DNA of 64,000 nt from an uncultured Bacteroidales bacterium (GTDB lineage: Bacteria > Bacteroidota > Bacteroidia > Bacteroidales > Paludibacteraceae), in NCBI GenBank assembly GCA_900320865.1, contig ONTT01000001.1, positions 57,614 through 121,613 of the forward strand. The letters run 5' to 3'. Below, one piece after another: positions 24,136 to 32,929 of the stretch. A program made the translations under genes and the position numbers. Under the pieces are notes generated by a model, which worked only from the letters and a program-made list of their open reading frames with translations, was not told the DNA's origin and ran no database searches. Numbering within the stretch: position 1 is the first letter of the stretch; every line of letters starts with the position of its first letter.

Positions 24136-25206
24136 ATGAAAAATCGATTCTTTTTATTACTCCTTTTGATGAGTGTGCTCTTGTCCGCGGCAGCGGAACA
24201 AATGCCCGAGAATTATTACGATGCTATCAACGGAAAGAAAGGCGAGGTGCTGAAAGGAACGTTGAAAACGGTTATTCGCGCCCATACCGTCATTCCGTAT
24301 GGTAGCGGAAACCCCTCTTCTTGGTACGTATTCTATTTTTCTGACCGCGATGAGAACGGCTACTGCATGGATATGTATTGCGATGATTGGAAACAGTTTG
24401 GCTCGCCCGGAACGGCTGTTTCAGGTTGCAATATCGAGCATAGCTTTGCGAAGTCTTGGTGGGGTGGCAAAGATCATGATCCGTACAAGGACTGCTTTCA
24501 TCTCAACCCTTCGAATTCGACGGCTAACAGCGCACGTAGTAACTTCCCGCTCGGCGTGCCCGAGAAAGATGTGTTCACATCCGGCTCCTTGCGCATCGGT
24601 AAGATCCACCATGACTCGCTGAATGTCGATTTCTCGGTCTTCGAACCCAAAGATGAATATAAAGGAGACTTTGCACGAGCGTATTTTTATATGGTTACTT
24701 GTTACGGACGAGATCTGAACGGTGACTATCCGGACCTGCCTATCTACGGCAAGAAGAAAACGGTAGGATGGCGTCTGGATAATAAAGATGTGGGATCACG
24801 TTTTGCTATGCAAAATGATAATTACCTGGAGTTCCAACCCTGGGAACAAGCCGTGCTCATCGCTTGGCATCGTGCGGACCCGGTTTCGGTGAAGGAAATC
24901 AACCGTGCGGATGCCGTGAGCGATTTCCAACATAACCGCAATCCTTTCATCGATTACCCCTATCTGGCAGAGTATATTTGGGGCGAAAAAGCCCATGAGA
25001 CGTTGGACATGGCAAACCTGATGGCTTCCTCTGACCCCGAATTCATACCTGGTAAAAGCAATGGTTGGCGCGACTCGCAACCCTCCGATATTGACCAAGC
25101 CTTCAATGACCAATCGCCCATCACGAGTAAGGTCATAAAGAACGGCCAAATCTTCATCCTCCGCGGTGATCGAACTTATACCCTCACCGGACTGGAAGTA
25201 AGATGA
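24136..25206 (+). CDS. Secreted endonuclease I family nuclease with T9SS-like tail
   Basis: A 356-residue secreted nuclease. Signal peptide at residues 1-20 (MKNRFFLLLLLMSVLLSAAA). The His-Me finger (beta-beta-alpha metal) core is visible: NIEHSFAKSWWGG with catalytic His102, and DCFHLNPSNSTANSARSN near 119-136 with metal-binding Asn. It would cut DNA and possibly RNA outside the cell, for nutrient scavenging or DNA removal. The last 25 residues (KVIKNGQIFILRGDRTY then TLTGLEVR) match the short C-terminal beta tail of T9SS cargo in Bacteroidales, suggesting surface delivery. Single-gene unit with its own promoter. Confidence 0.9.
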   Translation: MKNRFFLLLLLMSVLLSAAAEQMPENYYDAINGKKGEVLKGTLKTVIRAHTVIPYGSGNPSSWYVFYFSDRDENGYCMDMYCDDWKQFGSPGTAVSGCNIEHSFAKSWWGGKDHDPYKDCFHLNPSNSTANSARSNFPLGVPEKDVFTSGSLRIGKIHHDSLNVDFSVFEPKDEYKGDFARAYFYMVTCYGRDLNGDYPDLPIYGKKKTVGWRLDNKDVGSRFAMQNDNYLEFQPWEQAVLIAWHRADPVSVKEINRADAVSDFQHNRNPFIDYPYLAEYIWGEKAHETLDMANLMASSDPEFIPGKSNGWRDSQPSDIDQAFNDQSPITSKVIKNGQIFILRGDRTYTLTGLEVR

Positions 25207-25251
25207 TTGATAGAAAAATGCAGTAAAATCTGCAAAAAAATGGCATACACT

Positions 25252-25283
25252 CTTGTGTATGTCATTATTTTTTTGTACTTTTG
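25252..25283 (+). promoter_or_regulatory. Promoter of the AspT-like transporter operon
   Basis: -33 CTTG (25252-25255) followed by TGTATGTCA, a 20-nt spacer, and -7 TACTTTTG (25276-25283). Leader before ATG 25318 is about 30 nt. It likely drives the long overlapping run to 37286. Confidence 0.8.
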
Positions 25284-25317
25284 CAGCCGCTTTTAGTGTA
25301 TACATGCATTTACGCGT

Positions 25318-26985
25318 ATGGAATGGATCAATAATTTAATCTTTGGAACGGGTATCGCGCACTCGATCGTCGTGCTGGCTTTGGCCATCGCGGTAGGTAT
25401 CTGGTTGGGCGAGAAGTTGAAGTTCAAAGGCATCACATTAGGTATCACGTGGATCTTGTTCTGCGCTATCGCCTGCAGTCATTTCGGCATGCGCTTGGAT
25501 CCGTTGGTGGAGAGTTTTGCGAAGGACCTCGGTCTGATTCTTTTTGTCTATTCGATAGGTCTGCAGGTTGGTCCGTCTTTCTTCTCGTCTTTCGGTAAGG
25601 GTGGTATCCGCTTAAACGCTTTGGCGGCGGGTATCGTACTATTGGGCTGTTTGACCGCCGTAGCAATCCATTATATCTTTAAAGTCGAGACGCCGGTTAT
25701 CACAGGTGTACTCTTCGGTGCGGTTACGAACACGCCTGGTCTGGGTGCAGCCGAGCAGACCTTCCAGGACATCACACAAGGTGCCGACTCGTCGGTGATT
25801 GCAAGCGGATATGCAATGGCGTACCCCCTTGGTGTGGTAGGAATCATCTTCTCGCTTCTGCTACTCCGCTGGATATTCCGTATCCGCGTTGAGAAAGAGG
25901 AAGAGAAAGTGCAAGCTGAGCAGGGTGAACAAAAGACGATATCGCGTTACGACATGACGCTGACCAATCCGCAGATAGAGGGTCTGCGTGTACACGAACT
26001 GAGTCTGCTCACGCATGTGACGATCGTTGTGTCGCGCGTGATAGATAAAGAAGGCAACGAGTTCATGCCGGATGCCGAGACCATTCTCCACGTCGGTGAC
26101 CAGGTGCGGTTCATAACGGATCATCAGAACGAACGCACGGTGCTGCTGCTCGGTCAACTGACGGATGTGAAATGGGAGGAGCAGGAGAAGCAAGTACATC
26201 TTGTCAACCGCCATATCATCGTCACCAAACCGAAACTGAACGGTAAGCGTATCATGGACCTGCGTGTGCGTGAAGCGTTTAACATCACTATCACGCGTAT
26301 TCGTCGTGCGGGTGTGGAACTGTTGGCGACGCCGGAGTTACGGTTGCAGATGGGAGACCGTCTGACCGTAGTAGGCGAGCAGGAAGCGGTGGATAAGATG
26401 GCGAAGGCTTTCGGTAATTCTACCAAGAAACTTGATGCGCCGAATCTGGCATCGCTCTTCTTCGGTATCGTCTTAGGTGTGGCCTTAGGTATGTTGCCTA
26501 TTGCTCTGCCGGGGCTGGGACAACCGTTTAAGTTAGGTCTGGCGGGTGGCTCGCTGATTGTAGCGATCCTTATGGGAGCTTTCGGAACGAAGTATCATGT
26601 TGTGACTTATACCACCACTTCGGCGAACCTGATGATTCGTGAGATTGGTATCGCACTCTTCTTGGCGTCCGTCGGTTTCGGAGCCGGAAAGAGTTTTATT
26701 CCTACTTTGTTGGGTGGCGGATATGTATGGATCGGTTACGGTGTGCTCATCACCTTGTTGCCGCTCCTCATCATCGGCATCATTGGACGCAAGTGGATGA
26801 AGTTGGATTACTTCACCCTGATGGGACTTATCGCAGGTTCGACAACCGATCCGCCTGCATTGGCTTACGCTACCTCGCAGAGTAGCTCGAATGACCGTGC
26901 TGCCGTAGCGTACTCCACGGTTTACCCGCTGACGATGTTCCTGCGCGTACTCACGGGACAACTAATGATCTTGTGCTTCCTGTAA
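25318..26985 (+). CDS. AspT/YidE-family transporter with RCK-C domains
   Basis: A 555-residue inner-membrane transporter of the aspartate:alanine exchanger (AAEx) family. Two membrane halves (about residues 10-190 and 375-555, five or so helices each) flank a cytoplasmic regulatory part (about 205-370) with two RCK-C/TrkA-C repeats: LRVHELSLLTHVTIVVSRVI and MDLRVREAFNITITRIRRAG. The AAEx sequence FGAVTNTPGLGAAEQTF and its second-half counterpart GLIAGSTTDPPALAYA are present. Substrate unknown; family members exchange amino or dicarboxylic acids. The MATE gene starts inside its 3' end. Confidence 0.88.
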   Translation: MEWINNLIFGTGIAHSIVVLALAIAVGIWLGEKLKFKGITLGITWILFCAIACSHFGMRLDPLVESFAKDLGLILFVYSIGLQVGPSFFSSFGKGGIRLNALAAGIVLLGCLTAVAIHYIFKVETPVITGVLFGAVTNTPGLGAAEQTFQDITQGADSSVIASGYAMAYPLGVVGIIFSLLLLRWIFRIRVEKEEEKVQAEQGEQKTISRYDMTLTNPQIEGLRVHELSLLTHVTIVVSRVIDKEGNEFMPDAETILHVGDQVRFITDHQNERTVLLLGQLTDVKWEEQEKQVHLVNRHIIVTKPKLNGKRIMDLRVREAFNITITRIRRAGVELLATPELRLQMGDRLTVVGEQEAVDKMAKAFGNSTKKLDAPNLASLFFGIVLGVALGMLPIALPGLGQPFKLGLAGGSLIVAILMGAFGTKYHVVTYTTTSANLMIREIGIALFLASVGFGAGKSFIPTLLGGGYVWIGYGVLITLLPLLIIGIIGRKWMKLDYFTLMGLIAGSTTDPPALAYATSQSSSNDRAAVAYSTVYPLTMFLRVLTGQLMILCFL

Positions 26986-28277
26986 ATAGGGACATATTAA
27001 AACTTGCTGTGCCGAGTATCTTGGCGAACTTCACCATTCCCTTGGTGGGAATCGTAGATACAGCAATTGTCGGGCATCTGAGTGACGCCGCTGCGATAGG
27101 CGGAATAGCCATCGGCACAATGCTCTTTGATTTATTGTATTGGAACTTCGGTTTTCTCCGCATCAGTACCAGTGGCCTTACGGCTCAAGCGTTCGGAAGG
27201 GGTACGGGAGTAAAGGATGAATGCGGGAAGATTCTGACCCAGAGCGTGAGTATTGCGCTCATGGGAGCGGCATTCGTTTGGGCTATCCAATGGCTGTTCG
27301 TAACGGCTGTATTGGCGGTTGTACCCTGTTCGCCGGAAGTGGCAGAAGTAGCGCGTTCGTATTTCTTCGTTCGTATTTGGGCTGCTCCGGCTACCTTGAG
27401 TCTGATGGCTCTGAAGGGTTGGTTCATCGGCATGCAGGATACGAAGAGTGCGATGGCGGTAGATATCGTGGTGAACGTTATCAACATGGCAGCCAGTTAC
27501 TACCTGGCTGTCTATACGCCGCTGGGCGTAGTGGGCGTCGCATGGGGAACGCTGATCGCGCAGTACTCGGGATTGATTCTGGCCGTTTTTATAGTGGTTG
27601 TTGGTTATAGATTACGAGTCGCGGCTCATTGGAAAGAGGTACTGCGATGGTCGGAACTGAGACGTATGATGGCGCTGAACGGCAACCTGTTTATTCGTTC
27701 GCTCTGTTTCATGGTGGTCTATGTGGGCTTCACGTCCTTGGCCAGCCGATACGGAGATACAGAACTGGCAGTAAGCAGTATCATCATGAAGCTGTTTATG
27801 TTCTTCTCCTATTTCGTGGACGGCTTTGCCTATGCAGGAGAAGCGTTGGTAGGGAAGGCTATAGGAGAGTCGAAAGGTAAGAGTGAAGAAGTAAGAGGAG
27901 TCGTCCGGGCGCTGTTCTATTGGGCCATCGGTGTAGGCTTAGTGTTCACGGTAATTTATGCCGTCTGGGGACAAGAATGTATGGCCTTGATGACCAATGA
28001 TGCTACGATACTGAGTGCGGCGAAGAAATACACGGGTTGGCTGGTAGCCATGCCTATCGTCAGTGCCCTGGCGTTTATGTGGGATGGTATCTATGTGGGT
28101 GCCACCGCAGGAGTTTCAATACGAAATGCGATGATATGGGCGGCAGTCGGATTTGTGCTGCTGTATGTAGCAACCTATCGATGGGTAGGCGCACAAGCCC
28201 TCTATATCGCTTACTTTGCACATTTAATTGCACGAGTTATATATTTATCTGTAGAATGGAAAAAATTACCTATATAA
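26973..28277 (+). CDS. MATE-family efflux transporter
   Basis: A 434-residue, 12-helix inner-membrane exporter of the multidrug and toxic compound extrusion family (DinF-like branch), using Na+ or H+ to expel cationic compounds. Seen: VDTAIVGHLSDAAAIGGIAIG near residues 28-48, the two-fold repeat of the MATE fold, and WDGIYVGATAG in the C-terminal half. GTG 26973 is the best start: it overlaps the preceding gene by 13 bp and gives the normal N-terminus VNRDILKLAVPSILANF. The adaptor gene overlaps its 3' end by 22 bp. Confidence 0.88.
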   Translation: MLPVNRDILKLAVPSILANFTIPLVGIVDTAIVGHLSDAAAIGGIAIGTMLFDLLYWNFGFLRISTSGLTAQAFGRGTGVKDECGKILTQSVSIALMGAAFVWAIQWLFVTAVLAVVPCSPEVAEVARSYFFVRIWAAPATLSLMALKGWFIGMQDTKSAMAVDIVVNVINMAASYYLAVYTPLGVVGVAWGTLIAQYSGLILAVFIVVVGYRLRVAAHWKEVLRWSELRRMMALNGNLFIRSLCFMVVYVGFTSLASRYGDTELAVSSIIMKLFMFFSYFVDGFAYAGEALVGKAIGESKGKSEEVRGVVRALFYWAIGVGLVFTVIYAVWGQECMALMTNDATILSAAKKYTGWLVAMPIVSALAFMWDGIYVGATAGVSIRNAMIWAAVGFVLLYVATYRWVGAQALYIAYFAHLIARVIYLSVEWKKLPI

Positions 28278-29263
28278 TTCTCTTGTCTCTCGCCCTGATG
28301 GCGTGCAGCAAGACTGAAAGCAAGCATGCTGAGCGTGCTGCGATTCCTGTTCGTACCGTCATCATCGCGCAACAGACCAATAATGCGGTAGCGCGTTATG
28401 TCGGAGTAGTTGAACCCGCCCAAGAGACGCCGCTGAGTATGCATACGGCAGGTAGAGTAGTGTCCGTAGAGGCGAAGAACGGTCAACGAGTGTTTAAAGG
28501 TCAGACGATCCTGAGCGTCGATAACACCCAAGCGCTGAATACCCTTCAGTCGGCTGAGGCAACCTTCCGTCAAGCGGAGGACGCATATAATCGCGTGAGT
28601 AAAGTGCATGATAAAGGCGTGGTGTCCGACCAAAAACTCGTGGAGATTGAGAGTCAGTACACCCAGGCAAAAGCCCTCTATGCGGCAGCCAAAGAACATC
28701 TGCAGGAGTGCACCCTTTCCGCACCCTGCGATGGTGTGTTGAGTGGGCTGAACGTATCGGTTGGTCAGTCGATAATCCCGGGTACCAAACTCTGTTCGAT
28801 ATTGGATATCTCGGGTTTCACCGTTCGTTTCACCGTACCTGAGGCCGAAGTAGGTGACTTATCCGAAAAGGGCGAGATGGAGTGTGCGGCCGTCAACCGG
28901 AATTTCCCTGTTCGCTTGAGTTCGAAGAGTGTGACGGCTAATCCTCTCACGCACACCTACGAAGCAGTAGCACGTGTAGAAGGCGGTAAAGACATCCTGC
29001 GAACAGGTATGGTAGGTATCGTATGTCTGCCTGTACTGCGCAGCGAAGCCACCGTCGTGCCGGCGAAGTGCATCCTTCTCAAACCCGAAGGTGCTACCGT
29101 ATGGATCAAACAAGACGACCAGGCCACGAGACGTCTGATCACTGTAGGAGGTTACGAAGCAGACGGTGTACGCGTGCTCAATGGATTGGAACCCGGTGAT
29201 GTGGTCATCACGGAAGGATATCAGAAACTTTACGAAGGTTGCAAAGTAAGTGAAAACAAGTAA
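28256..29263 (+). CDS. RND efflux periplasmic adaptor lipoprotein
   Basis: A 335-residue membrane-fusion protein that would bridge an RND pump to an OM channel. Signal MEKITYIILLSLALMAC has lipobox MAC. Domains in order: a lipoyl half (AGRVVSVEAKNGQRVFKGQ), a coiled-coil hairpin (about residues 90-145), the second lipoyl half (LSAPCDGVLSGLNVSVGQSI), then beta-barrel and membrane-proximal domains. ATG 28256 starts the signal; upstream in-frame sequence lies within the MATE gene. Immediately followed (14-bp overlap) by its pump. Confidence 0.9.
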   Translation: MEKITYIILLSLALMACSKTESKHAERAAIPVRTVIIAQQTNNAVARYVGVVEPAQETPLSMHTAGRVVSVEAKNGQRVFKGQTILSVDNTQALNTLQSAEATFRQAEDAYNRVSKVHDKGVVSDQKLVEIESQYTQAKALYAAAKEHLQECTLSAPCDGVLSGLNVSVGQSIIPGTKLCSILDISGFTVRFTVPEAEVGDLSEKGEMECAAVNRNFPVRLSSKSVTANPLTHTYEAVARVEGGKDILRTGMVGIVCLPVLRSEATVVPAKCILLKPEGATVWIKQDDQATRRLITVGGYEADGVRVLNGLEPGDVVITEGYQKLYEGCKVSENK

Positions 29264-32200
29264 ACACATAGAAATAGCGATGCGGAGGCACGGTCTTGTG
29301 ATCGCGCTGTTCCTCATCCTTATGGCCTTCGGTATCTATTCGTTGCCGAAGATGAACAAAGATGAGTTCCCGCAGTTCACCCTCCGTCAAGCTTTAGTAG
29401 TAGCCCTCTATCCGGGTGCTACCGCCAGTGAGGTGGAGCAGCAGGTGACCATACCCCTCGAGGATTATATCAATTCCTTCGAAGCAGTCGATAAATCCCT
29501 TACGTATAGTAATAGTGAGGACGGTTTTGCCTACGTCTATGTCATGCTACGCATGCACGGCGTAGATGGCGATAAGGCATGGAATAGGATTCGTGCCGGC
29601 CTACCACTGTTGCAGAAGACTCAACTGCCGCAAGGTGTTCTCCAGACCTTACTCATTGATGATTTCGGGAACACGTCCTCTCTGCTTATTGCGGTGGAGA
29701 GTGCGGAACGCAGTCCCCGTGAACTGGAGCAGTACGCCAAGCAAATCTGTTCGACTCTACGCACTATCCCCGAGATGGGTAAACTGCGCATCATGGGTCA
29801 GCAGACCGAAGAGATAGCCATCACCATCAATCCGGAACGTCTATCGGCCTACGGCATCAGTCCGTCTGTTCTCGAAGCACAAGTAGCCCTGCAGGGGCTG
29901 CGCACCATAGGAGGCGACAACGATGCCAGCGGTGCGCTGCAAGTGGTGATCCCCTATCAGTCGGAATACGAACTGCAGGAACAGATCGTCTGGTCCGATC
30001 CTGCTACCGGTGCTACCATACGCCTCAAAGACATTGCGACGATCGAACGGCGCTATCAGAAGCCCAAACAGTACGTCGAGTTTGACGGAGCACCCTGTCT
30101 GATCCTGAACATGGAAATGGTGCCCGGGAATAACATCGTGGCCTTTGGCCAAGAAGTAGATAAACAACTGGCTCAAGCCGCTGCCATGCTGCCGCCCGAT
30201 ATACGGTTCCATCGTATCACAGACCAGCCGAAGGTAGTAAACGACTCCGTCGTGTCGTTCTTACGAGACATCATCATCTCTATCCTCGTGGTGATAGCCG
30301 TCATGCTGATGCTTTTCCCGTTACGTACGGCCCTCGTAGCGGCGACAGGTCTACCTGTCTGCACTGCAATCTGTATCGGACTGATGTTTGTCACGGGTAT
30401 CGAACTGAATACGGTAACGCTGGCGGCATTAATCTTTGTGCTAGGAATGATTGTCGATGACTCGGTTATCGTCATTGACGGCTATACGAACCAGTTAGCT
30501 CGTCGTCACTCACGCTGGTACTCCGCTGTGGTCAGCACCAGTATCTTGTTTGTCCCGATGTCCTTGGCTACCATGGCGATATGCGGTATGTTCTTCCCGA
30601 TGACCCGTATCATCACCGGTCCGTTAGGTGAGTTCGTACAGCTTTTCCCTTGGGCTGTCCTCTTTGCCTTAGTAGCCAGTATCTTCTATGCGACTTGGGT
30701 GACACCGTACCTCTCCTTCCGCTTCATTCGCGAACGCAAAGAAGAGGAACTGAACCGCTTCGAACGAATCCAGAATAAGTTCTTCACCTGGTTGCAGGAT
30801 AGTTATAAGAAACTGCTGCAGCGTTGTTTCGACAAACCGATTATTGTTTGGTGTATGTTAGGCGGTGCCTTAGGTATTGGTATCTTCCTGCTTACCCGCT
30901 TGAACCTGCAACTGCTGCCGAAAGCAGAACGGGAGTTCTTTGCCGTAGAGATTCATTTACGCGACGGAGCACCACTCGAAGAGAGTGCAGCAGTAGCGGA
31001 CAGTTTAGCGACCATCCTGCGTGCCGATCGGCGTGTGACGAGTGTGACGTCCTTCATTGGTCAGTCTTCCCCGCGTTTCCATGCAACTTATACGCCGCAG
31101 ACACCGGCTACCAATTACGCACAGCTCATTGTGAACACGAAGTCCAGCCATGCTACCGGACAGGTCCTCAAAGAGTACAGCCGTCGCTATGAGAATTATT
31201 TCCCGAACGCTTATGCGCGTTTCAAACAACTGGACTATCAGTCTGCGAGAAACCCGCTGGAGGTGCGTGTGCAAGGCGACGACTGGGAGAAGATGGCACC
31301 TATTGCCGATAGTATCTTCCGATTCATGATGGAGCAACCGGAACTCCAATGGGTGCACTCCGATTACAATAATATGGCACCTTCAACGCGTATCGTGCTC
31401 AAACCCGACGAGGCGACACGTTTAGGTATCACCCAGACTGTTCTATCCCTATATCTGCGTCAGGCTACGCAAGGCGCCACCATCACAACCTTGTACGAAG
31501 GTTCTTACAGTGTACCTGTTGTACTCTATACGGCCGGTGTGAGCGAGATGAACACAGATGAGTTAGGTGCAATTCAGGTACCTACCGCTATTCCCGGGAT
31601 TTGGGTGCCGCTGCGGCAGGTAGCCTCTATCGAACCCACTTGGCATCATACCCATCTCGAACGTCGAAATGCCGTACGAACTATCACGGTGGGTTCCGAC
31701 CTACGCGGCTCGACCAGTCAGGTATCTGCTGAAAAGAAAGTGCGCGAATGGGTGGATAAGCATGTTACGGATTTGCCCGAAGGGGTAAGCATCACTTACG
31801 GCGGCTTAACGGAGATTAATGGTATGATACTCCCACAGATCTTCTGGTCTATTGTGGCTGCATTGGCTGTGATGTTGATCTTACTGCTGTATCACTTTGG
31901 TAAGATCGGTCTGGCGCTGCTGGCCCTTTCCAGTTCCGTACTCTGCGTCTTCGGCGCGATGTTAGGTTTGTGGATATTCCAACTCGATATATCCATCACA
32001 GCTGTGTTAGGTATTGTCAGTCTGATCGGTATTATCGTCCGAAATGCCATCATGATGTACGAATACGCTGAGGACTGCCGGAAATACAAACATCTCACCT
32101 ATCGTGAAGCCGCTTTCTATGCCGGTCAACGACGTATGCGACCGGTCTTCCTCACCAGTGCTACTACAGCCCTCGGTGTGCTGCCAATGATTATTGCGGC

Positions 32201-32333
32201 TACGAGTCTCTGGATGCCGATGGGGGTGGTGATTTGTTTCGGTACGATCTTCACCCTCCCGTTGACTGTAACCATCCTTCCTGTAGTATATTGGAAAGTA
32301 TATGCGCATAAAGATGAAGAGTTGAAAGGGTGA
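29250..32333 (+). CDS. RND-family inner-membrane efflux pump
   Basis: A 1027-residue resistance-nodulation-division permease. Two halves, each with one helix, a large periplasmic porter/docking loop, and six helices. The proton-relay Asp pair is in GMIVDDSVIVIDG (around residue 408). It is closer to HAE-1/HAE-2-like pumps than heavy-metal pumps by the GMxxDDxxIVID pattern, though substrates cannot be read. GTG 29250 starts it, overlapping the adaptor by 14 bp. No TolC-type channel gene is nearby, so the channel must come from elsewhere. Confidence 0.92.
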   Translation: MKTSKHIEIAMRRHGLVIALFLILMAFGIYSLPKMNKDEFPQFTLRQALVVALYPGATASEVEQQVTIPLEDYINSFEAVDKSLTYSNSEDGFAYVYVMLRMHGVDGDKAWNRIRAGLPLLQKTQLPQGVLQTLLIDDFGNTSSLLIAVESAERSPRELEQYAKQICSTLRTIPEMGKLRIMGQQTEEIAITINPERLSAYGISPSVLEAQVALQGLRTIGGDNDASGALQVVIPYQSEYELQEQIVWSDPATGATIRLKDIATIERRYQKPKQYVEFDGAPCLILNMEMVPGNNIVAFGQEVDKQLAQAAAMLPPDIRFHRITDQPKVVNDSVVSFLRDIIISILVVIAVMLMLFPLRTALVAATGLPVCTAICIGLMFVTGIELNTVTLAALIFVLGMIVDDSVIVIDGYTNQLARRHSRWYSAVVSTSILFVPMSLATMAICGMFFPMTRIITGPLGEFVQLFPWAVLFALVASIFYATWVTPYLSFRFIRERKEEELNRFERIQNKFFTWLQDSYKKLLQRCFDKPIIVWCMLGGALGIGIFLLTRLNLQLLPKAEREFFAVEIHLRDGAPLEESAAVADSLATILRADRRVTSVTSFIGQSSPRFHATYTPQTPATNYAQLIVNTKSSHATGQVLKEYSRRYENYFPNAYARFKQLDYQSARNPLEVRVQGDDWEKMAPIADSIFRFMMEQPELQWVHSDYNNMAPSTRIVLKPDEATRLGITQTVLSLYLRQATQGATITTLYEGSYSVPVVLYTAGVSEMNTDELGAIQVPTAIPGIWVPLRQVASIEPTWHHTHLERRNAVRTITVGSDLRGSTSQVSAEKKVREWVDKHVTDLPEGVSITYGGLTEINGMILPQIFWSIVAALAVMLILLLYHFGKIGLALLALSSSVLCVFGAMLGLWIFQLDISITAVLGIVSLIGIIVRNAIMMYEYAEDCRKYKHLTYREAAFYAGQRRMRPVFLTSATTALGVLPMIIAATSLWMPMGVVICFGTIFTLPLTVTILPVVYWKVYAHKDEELKG

Positions 32334-32929
32334 AAGTAGTTGTTTTTGATAGGATGGAAGAGGCAACGGACGAAGAGGTACAATGTTTATTACCGCTCGT
32401 CAGTGCCCAACGGCGAGAACAGGCCTTGCGCTACAAGCATACCTTTGGTCAGTTCTGCTGCTTGAAGAGTTGGTTTTTGTTGCAACAGCTGATAGGTGAA
32501 GTAGAAGATTTTGAGTATAACGAGCACGGAAAGCCTTTTTTGCCGAATGGACCATTCTTCAGTATCAGTCATTGCAAAGAAGGAATAGCCGTCGCTATTG
32601 ACGACCATCCGATAGGTATTGACATCGAAGCGATCCGCCATGCCGACGACGACCTGATTGCTCGAACGATGAATGAATTAGAGCAATCAAAAATCAAAAA
32701 TCAAAAATCAAAAATCGAAAGCGATAGGGAATTCACACGCTTGTGGACGCAGAAAGAGGCCATCGTCAAAGCACAGGGAGTAGGGATACAATCGTTTGAA
32801 CAATTGCAAACGATAATCGATAATCGAGAATCGAACATCGAGACCTTTGAAAAAGAGAAATATATATACAGCATAGCATATGGAAAATTATGTAGTATCA
32901 GCGCGAAAGTACAGACCACAGAACTTTGA
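32330..32929 (+). CDS. 4'-phosphopantetheinyl transferase superfamily protein
   Basis: A 199-residue transferase that moves phosphopantetheine from CoA to a carrier protein Ser. Seen: FSISHCKEGIAVAI (about residues 77-90), GIDIEAI at about 97 with metal-binding Asp, and WTQKEAIVK near 139 (the W-x-x-KEA motif). GTG 32330 shares the GTGA with the pump stop. Two 7-bp repeat runs interrupt it (32687-32721 and 32812-32839), adding QSKIKNQKSKIES just before WTQKEA and IIDNRESNIE after it. The last 50 bp overlap dnaX in another frame. Confidence 0.85.
   Translation: MKVVVFDRMEEATDEEVQCLLPLVSAQRREQALRYKHTFGQFCCLKSWFLLQQLIGEVEDFEYNEHGKPFLPNGPFFSISHCKEGIAVAIDDHPIGIDIEAIRHADDDLIARTMNELEQSKIKNQKSKIESDREFTRLWTQKEAIVKAQGVGIQSFEQLQTIIDNRESNIETFEKEKYIYSIAYGKLCSISAKVQTTEL
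32687..32721. repeat. Heptamer repeat in the phosphopantetheinyl transferase gene, 5 units
   Basis: Four perfect TCAAAAA units and one TCGAAAG. The A-rich tract could undergo strand slippage. Three units keep reading frame. Confidence 0.65.
32812..32839. repeat. Second heptamer repeat in the same gene, 4 units
   Basis: Units GATAATC, GATAATC, GAGAATC, GAACATC, about 90 bp after the first run. Confidence 0.6.

Noticed and set aside
25214-25240. TGCAG/CTGCA hairpin after the endonuclease as terminator
   Set aside because: It is only 5 bp and the following tract on the plus strand is A, not T. It would at most act on the opposite strand, where no gene ends.
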